This document shows, piece by piece, positions 1 to 6,070 of a stretch of 10,365 bases of DNA (its first letter is position 1; the number at the start of each line of letters is the position of its first letter). Source of the DNA: Fibrobacter sp. UBA1765 (lineage in GTDB: Bacteria; Fibrobacterota; Fibrobacteria; Fibrobacterales; Fibrobacteraceae). Position numbers and translations under genes: made by a program. The notes below the pieces were generated by a model. The model made no database searches. It had not been told where the DNA came from and saw only the letters and a program-made list of their open reading frames with translations. The stretch spans positions 3,491 to 13,855 of the forward strand of contig DCGZ01000097.1 in NCBI GenBank assembly GCA_002314675.1, given 5' to 3'.

Positions 1-63
1 AGGTACGCACCTTCGGTGCTTTGAGGAGTGTGGTCGGCGCAAAGCGCCTAGAGGAAATGTTGT

Positions 64-91
64 AGTCAGTCGGCAGTAGGCTGTCGGCAGA
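64..91. repeat. Heptad tract: AGTCAGT/CGGCAGT/AGGCTGT/CGGCAGA
   Basis: Four consecutive 7-bp units share the core GCAGT or GCTGT in the same register, so the stretch is an imperfect tandem repeat with period 7. It is one of several tracts in this window with different unit sequences but the same period. It lies in gene-free DNA. Confidence 0.5.
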
Positions 92-110
92 AATTGTAAC
101 TTACAGTGTC

Positions 111-192
111 TTTGCGAGGAACGTGGTGACAAAGCAACCTAGGACAGTGAACTATGAATGTTCTGGATCACTTCGCGTCGCTCGTGATGACA
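111..192. repeat. Palindromic interspersed repeat (TTGCGAGGA... / ...ATCAC-GTGAT)
   Basis: The left part (111-137) begins TTTGCGAGGAACG and ends AAAGCAA, giving a TTGC/GCAA foldback. The right part (167-188) has arms ATCAC and GTGAT around TTCGCGTCGCTC. Sequences of the type 'ttgcgaggagcg ... gcttcgctc' are intergenic palindromic repeats in several bacterial phyla; I recall this rather than having searched. The match here is degenerate, which suggests an old copy. Confidence 0.45.
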
Positions 193-290
193 AATTAAGA
201 TGCAAGAACTGTGACAGAGGACTGGAGTCTGGTCGCACCTTCGGTGCTTGAGGTATGAGGTCGTTCGCTTCGCTCACTTTGGGGTAATTA

Positions 291-479
291 AGACGAAAGA
301 CGGAAGACGGAAGCAAGTAACTAGCAACTAATAACCAAAAAGAATCTCTCGTCTGTAGAGCCAAAGGCGCAATGACATTTTATTCCTAATTCTGAATTCT
401 GCATTCTTAATTCTTAATTATCAAACCCTCTCAGCCTACAATTTAAGATGCAAGAGCCAGATGCAAGATACAAGAAAAT
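291..479. repeat. Three further heptad tracts in the gene-free left end
   Basis: Three stretches here each keep an exact 7-bp register with different units. At 291-339 the units run AGACGAA, AGACGGA, AGACGGA, AGCAAGT, AACTAGC, AACTAAT, AACCAAA. At 381-422 they are TATTCCT, AATTCTG, AATTCTG, CATTCTT, AATTCTT, AATTATC. At 445-479 they are AAGATGC, AAGAGCC, AGATGCA, AGATACA, AGAAAAT. Between them (about 345-380) lies a motif TCTCTCGTCTGTAG that recurs in diverged form at 1134-1147. No coding potential is convincing across 1-564, so this region is best read as repeat-rich intergenic DNA. Confidence 0.55.
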
Positions 480-485
480 TACCCT

Positions 486-566
486 AATTTCTAGAACCTA
501 GTCTCTAACCTCTAAAGCACTGGAAATCAACATTCACTAGATCCTAGCCACTAAATCCTAGATCCT
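486..566. repeat. Paired four-heptad arrays running into the stop of the 147-aa gene
   Basis: Units at 486-513 are AATTTCT, AGAACCT, AGTCTCT, AACCTCT. After a 25-bp spacer, units at 539-566 are AGATCCT, AGCCACT, AAATCCT, AGATCCT. Each array is exactly 28 bp. The first is the reverse complement family of the AGARAYT heptads at 2256-2336 and 4343-4398. The second array overlaps the TAG stop (565-567, minus strand) of the neighbouring gene, so the repeat has reached the coding end. Confidence 0.6.
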
Positions 567-1008
567 AATTCAAATGCATTCCTTCGTACTTTGACGCGTT
601 CTTCTTCCAAGTGCGAGTGAGAGCTTCCTGTACAGTTTCTGTGTCGGCTATAGAACCTGGTTCTGCATCCATAAGTTCATCAATCACATTTTCGCTTTGC
701 TGCATGCTGATCATGCCTTGGCGAAGCGCTTCCAAAATTTTGCCATGTCCCTTTGGTGGAATGAACGTTGCTTCAATCTCGTGAAGTTCCCTGACTCGAA
801 CTGTTTCTGGATGGTGCGTCTGTAAATTTTCCATGGACCAAATCTGGAGTGCACGAGAAAAATCGTTATCGATATCGATATTCTTTAAGTTTTCTACGAA
901 CTTATTCCAAATCTTGTGCTGCCCTACAGATGTGTCGCAGTTGCGCGAGTCCTTTAAAAACTGCAGAACAAGTTGGTAAGCTTTTTGGTTTTCTATTTGA
1001 GAATCCAT
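565..1008 (-). CDS. Hypothetical protein, 147 aa
   Basis: I do not recognise this protein. It is 147 residues, soluble-looking, acidic and mostly predicted helical from its composition, with no signal peptide, membrane segment or obvious metal-binding cluster. Only one Cys is visible (CDTS near residue 24), and there is a Gly/Pro break (PPKGHGK) near residues 84-90 between two helical stretches. The start ATG at 1008 has no clear ribosome-binding site. The gene is the last of the minus-strand run, 164 bp downstream of the purH-type gene, and hairpins in that gap suggest it may be transcribed separately. Its stop codon is overlapped by a heptad repeat array. Codon use resembles the neighbouring genes and the frame is open without interruption, so a real gene is likely, but no function is proposed. 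Confidence 0.7.
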   Translation of the reverse strand: MDSQIENQKAYQLVLQFLKDSRNCDTSVGQHKIWNKFVENLKNIDIDNDFSRALQIWSMENLQTHHPETVRVRELHEIEATFIPPKGHGKILEALRQGMISMQQSENVIDELMDAEPGSIADTETVQEALTRTWKKNASKYEGMHLN

Positions 1009-1020
1009 GATAAGTTAAGA

Positions 1021-1165
1021 TCGTTTGAATGCTAAAAATACAAATGGGGTTTTAGGGGTAGCCCCTAGGCGAGGGGGTAGAGAGCGACAAAGTGCGAACG
1101 AGGGGGATTCCTCCCCCTTTGTATAATCTTCAGTCTCTCGCCTGTAGGGCGTAGCCTATTTTTTC
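1021..1165. repeat. Intergenic hairpin cluster between purH and the 147-aa gene
   Basis: Two perfect hairpins stand out: TAGGGG-TAG-CCCCTA (1053-1067) and AGGGGGA-TTCC-TCCCCCT (1101-1118). A weaker one, CGCC-CTACA-GGCG on the minus strand, lies near 1140-1152. None has a clean U-tract on the minus strand, although the first is followed by an A/C-rich then T-rich stretch, so terminator activity is uncertain. The motif TCTCTCGCCTGTAG (1134-1147) also occurs in diverged form near 345-358, which argues for an interspersed repeat element rather than a unique regulator. Confidence 0.45.
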
Positions 1166-1172
1166 GTCTAGA

Positions 1173-2201
1173 TTAGTGACGGAAGTGACGCATGCCAGTG
1201 AAGACCATTGCGATGCCGAACTTGTCGCAAGCTTCAATGGAAAGATCATCCTTCTTGGAGCCACCCGGCTGAACGATGTAGCGAACGCCAGCTTCGTAAG
1301 CGGCTTCTACGTTGTCTGGGAACGGGAAGAATGCATCGGAACCCATGACGACTTCGCCGAATACCTTGCGTTCGAGTTCCTTGAGCTGTTCTGCATTGAG
1401 GCCCTGAGCTTCTGGGAGGCGTGCAACGTTGTCGCGAACGCGTGGCTGGCAGAGGCGGAGGTTGGAGTCAATGCGGTTCGGCTGGCCTGGGCCAAGACCC
1501 ATAACCTGGAAGTAACCTGGCTTGTATTCGTAACCCATGACGATTGCGTTAGACTTGGTGTGCTTTGTAACGATCCAAGTGAAGCGTGCAAGGTCTTCCT
1601 TGTTCTTCGGGAACTGAGCCTTGGTTACGGTTTCGAACTTTTCGTAAACATCAACGTCGCGGTCCTGAACGAGCATGCCGCCGATCACGTGCTTGTAAAC
1701 CTTGCAAGTTGTTGCCTTCTTGATTTCGCCAACTTCCAAGAGACGGATGTCCTTGGACTTGTTCTGGAGGAATTCAAGAGCGTCTGCGTCGAATGCCGGA
1801 GCGAGGAGAATTTCTACAAAACGTCCCTTGAGGAATTCTGCGGTTGCAAGGTCGACCTTCTTGGTAACTGCGATAACGGAGCCGAAAGCAGAGACCGGGT
1901 CACCTGCCCATGCTGCTTCCATAGCTTCACGGAGGGTTTCACCAGTTGCAAGGCCGCATGGGTTCATGTGCTTAACGATAACAACAGCGTTGGAACCAGC
2001 AAATTCGCGAGCCATTTCGAGAGCTGCGTCTGCGTCGACGATATTGTTGTAGGAAAGTTCCTTACCCCAGAGCTGCTTTGCTGTTGCAAGGCTTGCTTCG
2101 GTGCAGGTCGGGTCGCGGTAGAATACTGCGGACTGGTGGGAGTTTTCGCCGTAGCGCATTGGCTGCGGGTCTACGAATTTAAGGGTCAATTCTTCGGACA
2201 T
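1173..2201 (-). CDS. purH: Stand-alone AICAR transformylase (C-terminal half of PurH)
   Basis: This enzyme would transfer a formyl group from 10-formyl-THF to AICAR, giving FAICAR, the penultimate step of IMP synthesis. The AICARFT domain fills the protein: RYGENSHQ at 16-23, NNIVDADAALE from 52, the catalytic Lys-His pair in VKHMNPCG (K77, H78), AWAGDPVSAFGSV at 97-109, TKHTKSNAIV near 212, GLGPGQPNRIDS at 235-246 and SDAFFPFPD at 288-296, ending in a TGMRHFRH tail. Normal bifunctional PurH is about 510-530 aa; at 342 aa the N-terminal MGS-like IMP cyclohydrolase domain is absent, and the 138 bp upstream does not encode it. The start is firm: GAGGA lies at 2206-2210, four bases before the ATG. 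The cyclohydrolase must be elsewhere in the genome if the pathway is complete. The symbol is used for the domain; the gene is a split form. Confidence 0.93.
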   Translation of the reverse strand: MSEELTLKFVDPQPMRYGENSHQSAVFYRDPTCTEASLATAKQLWGKELSYNNIVDADAALEMAREFAGSNAVVIVKHMNPCGLATGETLREAMEAAWAGDPVSAFGSVIAVTKKVDLATAEFLKGRFVEILLAPAFDADALEFLQNKSKDIRLLEVGEIKKATTCKVYKHVIGGMLVQDRDVDVYEKFETVTKAQFPKNKEDLARFTWIVTKHTKSNAIVMGYEYKPGYFQVMGLGPGQPNRIDSNLRLCQPRVRDNVARLPEAQGLNAEQLKELERKVFGEVVMGSDAFFPFPDNVEAAYEAGVRYIVQPGGSKKDDLSIEACDKFGIAMVFTGMRHFRH

Positions 2202-2255
2202 ATATTCCTCGTTAGTGTTTGTATAAAATTTAAAAATTCTGTTTTACCATAGTTT

Positions 2256-2336
2256 AGAGATTAGAATTTAGAGGCTAGAGGTTAGGGATTTTGTAAATGT
2301 GCGCTTTTAATCTCTAATTTCTAGTTTCTAGTCTCT
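2256..2336. repeat. Inverted pair of heptad arrays (potential long stem-loop)
   Basis: The left arm has five heptads: AGAGATT, AGAATTT, AGAGGCT, AGAGGTT, AGGGATT (2256-2290). After an 18-bp spacer (2291-2308), the right arm has four heptads in the opposite orientation: AATCTCT, AATTTCT, AGTTTCT, AGTCTCT (2309-2336). The arms are imperfectly complementary, so the transcript from tgt into purH could fold into a long stem with an 18-nt loop. The element fills the gap between the two genes and ends 4 bp from the tgt stop. Confidence 0.65.
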
Positions 2337-2339
2337 ATT

Positions 2340-3479
2340 TCACAAATCCCGTTGCAAAATTTCAATCTGTTCCTTTGCCCAGTCTTCGAACGTATCGTCG
2401 GCGATGCGGCGCTTGACTTCTTGCATCAGGTGTACGTAGAAGTGCAGGTTGTGAATCGTGGCGAGCGTCATGCCGAGCATTTCCTTTGCATTGAACAAGT
2501 GACGGAGGTATGCGCGGCTGTAGTTGCGGCAGCAGTAGCAGTCGCAATTCGGGTCGAGCGGTTCGTCTGTATCTTGTGCAAATCGGCCGGCCTTGTAGCG
2601 GAGCACGCCCTTGCTTGTGAACACCATGCCGTTGCGGGCGTTCCTTGTCGGCATCACGCAGTCGCACATGTCTACGCCGCGAAGCACCATTTCAAGAAGG
2701 TTCCAAGGAGTGCCTACACCCATCACATAGCGTGCGCGATCTTCTGGCAAGTGGTCTGTGCAGAAGTCCGTGATTTCGTACATGGTCTCTGCAGGTTCGC
2801 CAACAGAAAGGCCACCCATGGCATAGCCATCCGGGCCAATTTCCTTGAGCGCTTCGATTGCCTTTAGGCGAAGTTCCTTGTGCATGCCGCCCTGCACAAT
2901 GCCAAAGAAGTATTGCGGGTAGCCATGAATAGGCGGGTTCTCTTCGAGCCATGCCTTTGCTTCGCGGGTCCACTTGAGCGTGAGTTCCAGGGACTTGTTT
3001 GCTTCTGGGACAGTGCTTGGGTACGGTGTGCATTCATCGAATGCCATGATAATGTCTGCACCGATTTTACGTTGCGCTTCCATGACGCTTGCCGGCGAAA
3101 AGAAGTGCCTGGAACCGTCGATATGGCTCTGAAAATGTACGCCTTCTTCAGTAATCTTGCGAAATTGCTTTAGACTCCAGACCTGGAATCCACCGCTGTC
3201 TGTAAGCATTGGGCCATGCCAGCCCATGAACTTTTGCACGCCGCCTGCCTTTGCAACAAGGTCCGTACCAGGGCGCAAGTACAAGTGGTAGGTGTTTGCC
3301 AAAATGATTTCGGCTTCCATTTCGTGAAGATCGCGGGAAGAAATTCCCTTGACCGTTGCGGCAGTACCGACAGGCATAAAGATCGGGGTGTTGATTACGC
3401 CGTGTGCCGTAGTGATCTTTCCAAGACGAGCCTTGGATTTTTTGGAAGTCTTTAAAAGTTCAAAAGGATTGTTATTCAT
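2340..3479 (-). CDS. tgt: tRNA-guanine transglycosylase (queuine/preQ1 tRNA-ribosyltransferase)
   Basis: Tgt exchanges G34 of GUN-anticodon tRNAs (Tyr, His, Asn, Asp) for preQ1 in the queuosine pathway. At 379 aa it has the usual bacterial length and is complete. Visible landmarks in order are PVGTAATVKG from 36, NTYHLYLRPG at 62-71, DSGGFQVWSL at 94-103 with the general-base Asp94, GGLSVGEP at 222-229, the nucleophile Asp273 in CDCVMPTRNARNG, and the zinc site formed by C312, C314, C317 and H343. All catalytic and zinc residues are present, so activity is expected. Upstream of the ATG at 3479 there is only a weak GAG. The gene starts 38 bp after the membrane-protein gene in the same direction and could be cotranscribed with it. 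No other queuosine gene is in the window. Confidence 0.97.
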   Translation of the reverse strand: MNNNPFELLKTSKKSKARLGKITTAHGVINTPIFMPVGTAATVKGISSRDLHEMEAEIILANTYHLYLRPGTDLVAKAGGVQKFMGWHGPMLTDSGGFQVWSLKQFRKITEEGVHFQSHIDGSRHFFSPASVMEAQRKIGADIIMAFDECTPYPSTVPEANKSLELTLKWTREAKAWLEENPPIHGYPQYFFGIVQGGMHKELRLKAIEALKEIGPDGYAMGGLSVGEPAETMYEITDFCTDHLPEDRARYVMGVGTPWNLLEMVLRGVDMCDCVMPTRNARNGMVFTSKGVLRYKAGRFAQDTDEPLDPNCDCYCCRNYSRAYLRHLFNAKEMLGMTLATIHNLHFYVHLMQEVKRRIADDTFEDWAKEQIEILQRDL

Positions 3480-3517
3480 TATGGGCTCAATTTAGAAAAA
3501 TACTCAGACAATCGTAT

Positions 3518-4330
3518 CTAATGATTTTCATTCAACGCAGTTGTATGCGGATTGACGCTTCCGTTGGGATTGTTGTAGTTTATGGAGTTTCTGCGCTTGA
3601 GTTCCTTATTTAGTGGAACATAGATGAATGTGAATAGTATATAGCCGCAAAGCAATACAATCCAATGGTTCCATTCAAGTCGTGTTTCAATGAAATGCAT
3701 TTCTAGGAACATGAAAGGCCCTGCAATCAAAAACAACGGAAGTTGCCTGCACTGGTCTTTCAAGGAGAAGCGACTTTCGTAACTGACAATTGAATTCATC
3801 ATCGGGAAGCTAGTGCAAAAGCCTCCCATGAATCTTTTAATGAACATGAGCCCGCTAACGACGCATGCAATGGCAGGCATTTTTATATAAATCGGTAGGG
3901 GAGTCTTGTACTTTACGCCGTTGCTGTACTTTTGCTTTTGGAACATGATCAGGCCGACAATGAAGTCAAATGCGCAAACTCCAATAAAGAATGGTTCATT
4001 GTCAGGGACGTGTGGCATTAAGAGCGTTCCCATGGCTACAAAGCTGGCTAGGCCAATGATGATGCTTGGTACAATGGGAATTTTAAATTTGTAATGCAAT
4101 AGTCTTACGAGGTTTGCGTAGAGCATGCACATAAAACCTGAAATCGCGTTGGCTGCTCCGATCGGCAATCCCACGGCAATGTATGCAAAGCCAAAAGGAA
4201 TCGGGATTGTTGCAGTAACTGCCTTTAGTTGCGGGTCTTTAAGGTATGCGCTGAGTGTACCAAGCGCAGTGACCATGAATACTAGCAGCCAGTCGTAAAA
4301 GGAAAAATTGAAATTCAGATTTTCGAGCAT
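3518..4330 (-). CDS. Polytopic inner-membrane protein, unknown function (270 aa)
   Basis: Hydrophobicity by eye gives about eight membrane segments, near residues 13-30, 38-55, 57-76, 86-104, 114-130, 148-166, 196-214 and 220-240, followed by a polar C-terminal tail rich in Asn (about 245-270). There is no signal peptide. Two stretches look alike in pattern: residues 36-60 (small and Pro-rich, TATIPIPFGF) and residues 167-190 (FMGGFCTSFPMMNSIVSYE), which could mean an internal duplication. The second stretch faintly recalls small GlpM/DUF3147-type membrane proteins; this is weak and only from memory. No ribosome-binding site precedes the ATG at 4330. It sits between a barrel protein and tgt, separated from the barrel by a heptad array. 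Function is not assignable from sequence alone. Confidence 0.8.
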   Translation of the reverse strand: MLENLNFNFSFYDWLLVFMVTALGTLSAYLKDPQLKAVTATIPIPFGFAYIAVGLPIGAANAISGFMCMLYANLVRLLHYKFKIPIVPSIIIGLASFVAMGTLLMPHVPDNEPFFIGVCAFDFIVGLIMFQKQKYSNGVKYKTPLPIYIKMPAIACVVSGLMFIKRFMGGFCTSFPMMNSIVSYESRFSLKDQCRQLPLFLIAGPFMFLEMHFIETRLEWNHWIVLLCGYILFTFIYVPLNKELKRRNSINYNNPNGSVNPHTTALNENH

Positions 4331-4342
4331 GGAATGGAAAAC

Positions 4343-4398
4343 AGAAACTAGAAATTAGAAACTAGAAATTAGAAAGTAGAGATCAGAAACTAGAAATA
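4343..4398. repeat. Perfect-register tandem array, 4 x 14 bp (8 heptads)
   Basis: The unit AGAAACTAGAAATT occurs at 4343-4356 and is repeated identically at 4357-4370. Diverged copies follow at 4371-4384 (AGAAAGTAGAGATC) and 4385-4398 (AGAAACTAGAAATA). Each 14-mer is two heptads of consensus AGARAYT. The array fills almost all of the 75-bp gap between the barrel gene and the membrane-protein gene. The two identical copies suggest recent expansion. Confidence 0.8.
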
Positions 4399-4405
4399 AG
4401 AAGTT

Positions 4406-5950
4406 TTACCTTTTTCCCCACAGGAATTCAAATGACAGGGCTAGGCCTGTCTTTAGCCAAAAGTCTTCGCCGTTTTCCTTTTTGATGTGGTCCAGGTTAT
4501 CGTAATGGCGAATGCCTCCGCCAGCATAGATTTTAAGGTAGTCTGTAAGCTGGTTCTTGTAAACAAGCTCTGCAAGGTATTGGTATTCTACAATGCCAGA
4601 AAGCACTCCGTCAGTATCTATAGCTTCATCATAGGAATCGTAAAGTTCCTTGTCTCCCTGACGCAGGTAACCAAAGGTAGATTCTATAGAATGCCTGCCC
4701 ATAATCCAGTCAAGTGTTAGCCACATGTCTAGAGCGTCTGCTCCGCGACGGTAACCGATAGGGTAGTCTACGTAGTTCATGTCAGAAAAATCCTTGTCGC
4801 TTTGGTCGCGGTAGTTGCTCCTGTACATGATTCGGTTTGTATATGCAAGCAGTGGCAGGCGGCCATGGTTATGTACTGGGTCAGTCTTTACCACATCTAA
4901 CCTTAAATCAAAATCACCATATTGAGCAGTGTGCATTTTTTGATGGTAGCCAATCAAAAAGCTTAGCATAGCCCTGTTTGATTTTCCGCCGGTTTCGCCG
5001 ACCGGGCTCTTTAAGTCTTCTATGTTTACCTGGCCATAGAATTCTCCGCCCTTGACTGGCCTTGTACCAAGTTCCAGTGTAGTCGATGCCTTTGTGTAGC
5101 CCCCAGCAAAGTTGTTGTGCAAGAACATGAACGGGTTCATGGAACGGAATTCAAGTGCCTTGCCGCCAACCATGCTCATTTCTGTTATGGAGAACCACAA
5201 AAAGTCAATGTCGATACCCATTCTGTGGTATACAAGATTTTTTTGGTTTTCTGTATACATTCTGTCGCGCTGGTTCCCGGCTTGTTCATCGCGCGAAGGG
5301 CATTTTTGAGCGTGTGCTTCAGTACCTACAGGAGGGCACCCTGTTGTTGGATCTACGGTATCGCCGTGCAGCCACGGGTTTAGCGAAATGAGCATAAAGT
5401 CGTAACGGAATATGCTCGGGTTGAACTGCCACCAAATCGCATCATGGTGGGGGAGGCCGCTTAATGTAAGCGTGTTTTCTGAAGGGCCGACATTTGGCTT
5501 GAATCGACCAACTTGTACAAAGCCTAAATCGTAATCATAGCGAGCGTAAGCAGTCTTTGGAACGTTAATGTCTAGTTCCGACGGCTTGTAGGTAAAGTTT
5601 GTCTTTAAGTCGCTGTCGTACCAAGCTTCAAGATCCTTGCGAAGCGGAGCTTCAATCATAAAGAAAAAATTCTTGTAGCCTGCAGCAAGCGTTAGCGTAA
5701 AGAATGGATCTATGCTTTCTTCGTAATTGCGTGCCGTTTCTAGCGGTATTTGCAATGCGCGCCAGTTACCGCCAAAACGGTCTACCGTATCGGCAGCGAA
5801 TTCTCCTGCTGTAGGTGCTCCGTTCAAGCCGAAATTAAAATCGGTGCGAACAGAAAACCAGCCGTTATCTTTTATATCGTTAGTTATGGAAGCACTTGCT
5901 AAAGAAATGCCAGTTACAAGTGTTGCAAAAATTATAGACAAAAACATCAT
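4406..5950 (-). CDS. Outer-membrane beta-barrel protein, possibly Wzi-like
   Basis: This 514-aa protein starts with a hydrophobic segment (residues 3-20, ending ASAS) that reads as a signal peptide with likely cleavage near residue 20, and is otherwise made of alternating, aromatic-rich strands typical of a large outer-membrane barrel. Strand-like pieces include YKNFFFMIEAP, YARYDYDLGFVQVGRF, FYGQVNIEDL and LALSFEFLWG at the C-terminus. The block around residues 250-320 (ITEMS, RSMNPFMFLHNN, then LYGQ-like FYGQVNIEDL) resembles the pattern of capsule-assembly Wzi family barrels, but this is a pattern judgement without a search. A loop near 205-220 carries two Cys and is polar. Odd points: the n-region lacks Lys/Arg, and no ribosome-binding site is seen; ATG at 5947 is an equally good start. 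The barrel nature is fairly sure, the family is not. Confidence 0.75.
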   Translation of the reverse strand: MMFLSIIFATLVTGISLASASITNDIKDNGWFSVRTDFNFGLNGAPTAGEFAADTVDRFGGNWRALQIPLETARNYEESIDPFFTLTLAAGYKNFFFMIEAPLRKDLEAWYDSDLKTNFTYKPSELDINVPKTAYARYDYDLGFVQVGRFKPNVGPSENTLTLSGLPHHDAIWWQFNPSIFRYDFMLISLNPWLHGDTVDPTTGCPPVGTEAHAQKCPSRDEQAGNQRDRMYTENQKNLVYHRMGIDIDFLWFSITEMSMVGGKALEFRSMNPFMFLHNNFAGGYTKASTTLELGTRPVKGGEFYGQVNIEDLKSPVGETGGKSNRAMLSFLIGYHQKMHTAQYGDFDLRLDVVKTDPVHNHGRLPLLAYTNRIMYRSNYRDQSDKDFSDMNYVDYPIGYRRGADALDMWLTLDWIMGRHSIESTFGYLRQGDKELYDSYDEAIDTDGVLSGIVEYQYLAELVYKNQLTDYLKIYAGGGIRHYDNLDHIKKENGEDFWLKTGLALSFEFLWGKR

Positions 5951-6014
5951 AAAATAAAATTTAGTAATTACAAAACTTGTCGCATTATTTTGATGTTTTT
6001 AGAGGCCGTAATTG

Positions 6015-6051
6015 ATAAAACAAAAGGACCCGAGAATGTTCTCGAGTCCTT
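6015..6051 (-). terminator. Rho-independent terminator after the beta-helix lipoprotein
   Basis: On the minus strand, 6051-6024 forms a 13-bp stem (AAGGACTCGAGAA with TTCTCGGGTCCTT, one T-G wobble) with a 2-nt loop, directly followed by TTTTGTTTTAT (6023-6013). It lies 20 bp after the stop codon and ends that transcription unit before the barrel gene. Confidence 0.9.
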
Positions 6052-6070
6052 GGGATTTTGGGGGTATTTT

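Larger units (their letters stand above)
6..263. repeat. Duplicated GC-rich hairpin unit (copies 6-36 and 234-263)
   Basis: Two copies of one short element lie about 230 bp apart. Each starts with CGCACCTTCGGTGCT, continues with a GAGG stretch and ends in GGTCG. Each copy contains a perfect 5-bp hairpin, GCACC-TTC-GGTGC, at 7-19 and 235-247. The second copy runs on into a further palindromic stretch, TTCGCTTCGCTCAC (265-278). No reading frame of note crosses them. They look like REP-type interspersed repeats; no function can be read from the sequence. Confidence 0.6.

Noticed and set aside
152..364. 70-aa minus-strand ORF at the left end
   Set aside because: It is built from interspersed and heptad repeats, has no ribosome-binding site and a composition unlike the real genes, so it is most likely a chance frame through repeats.
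486..566. CRISPR array
   Set aside because: The repeats are 7-bp units in direct contiguity, with only one spacer-like gap and no cas genes.
1176..2252. 358-aa plus-strand ORF
   Set aside because: It is the antisense shadow of the AICAR transformylase, which has every family motif and a good ribosome-binding site.
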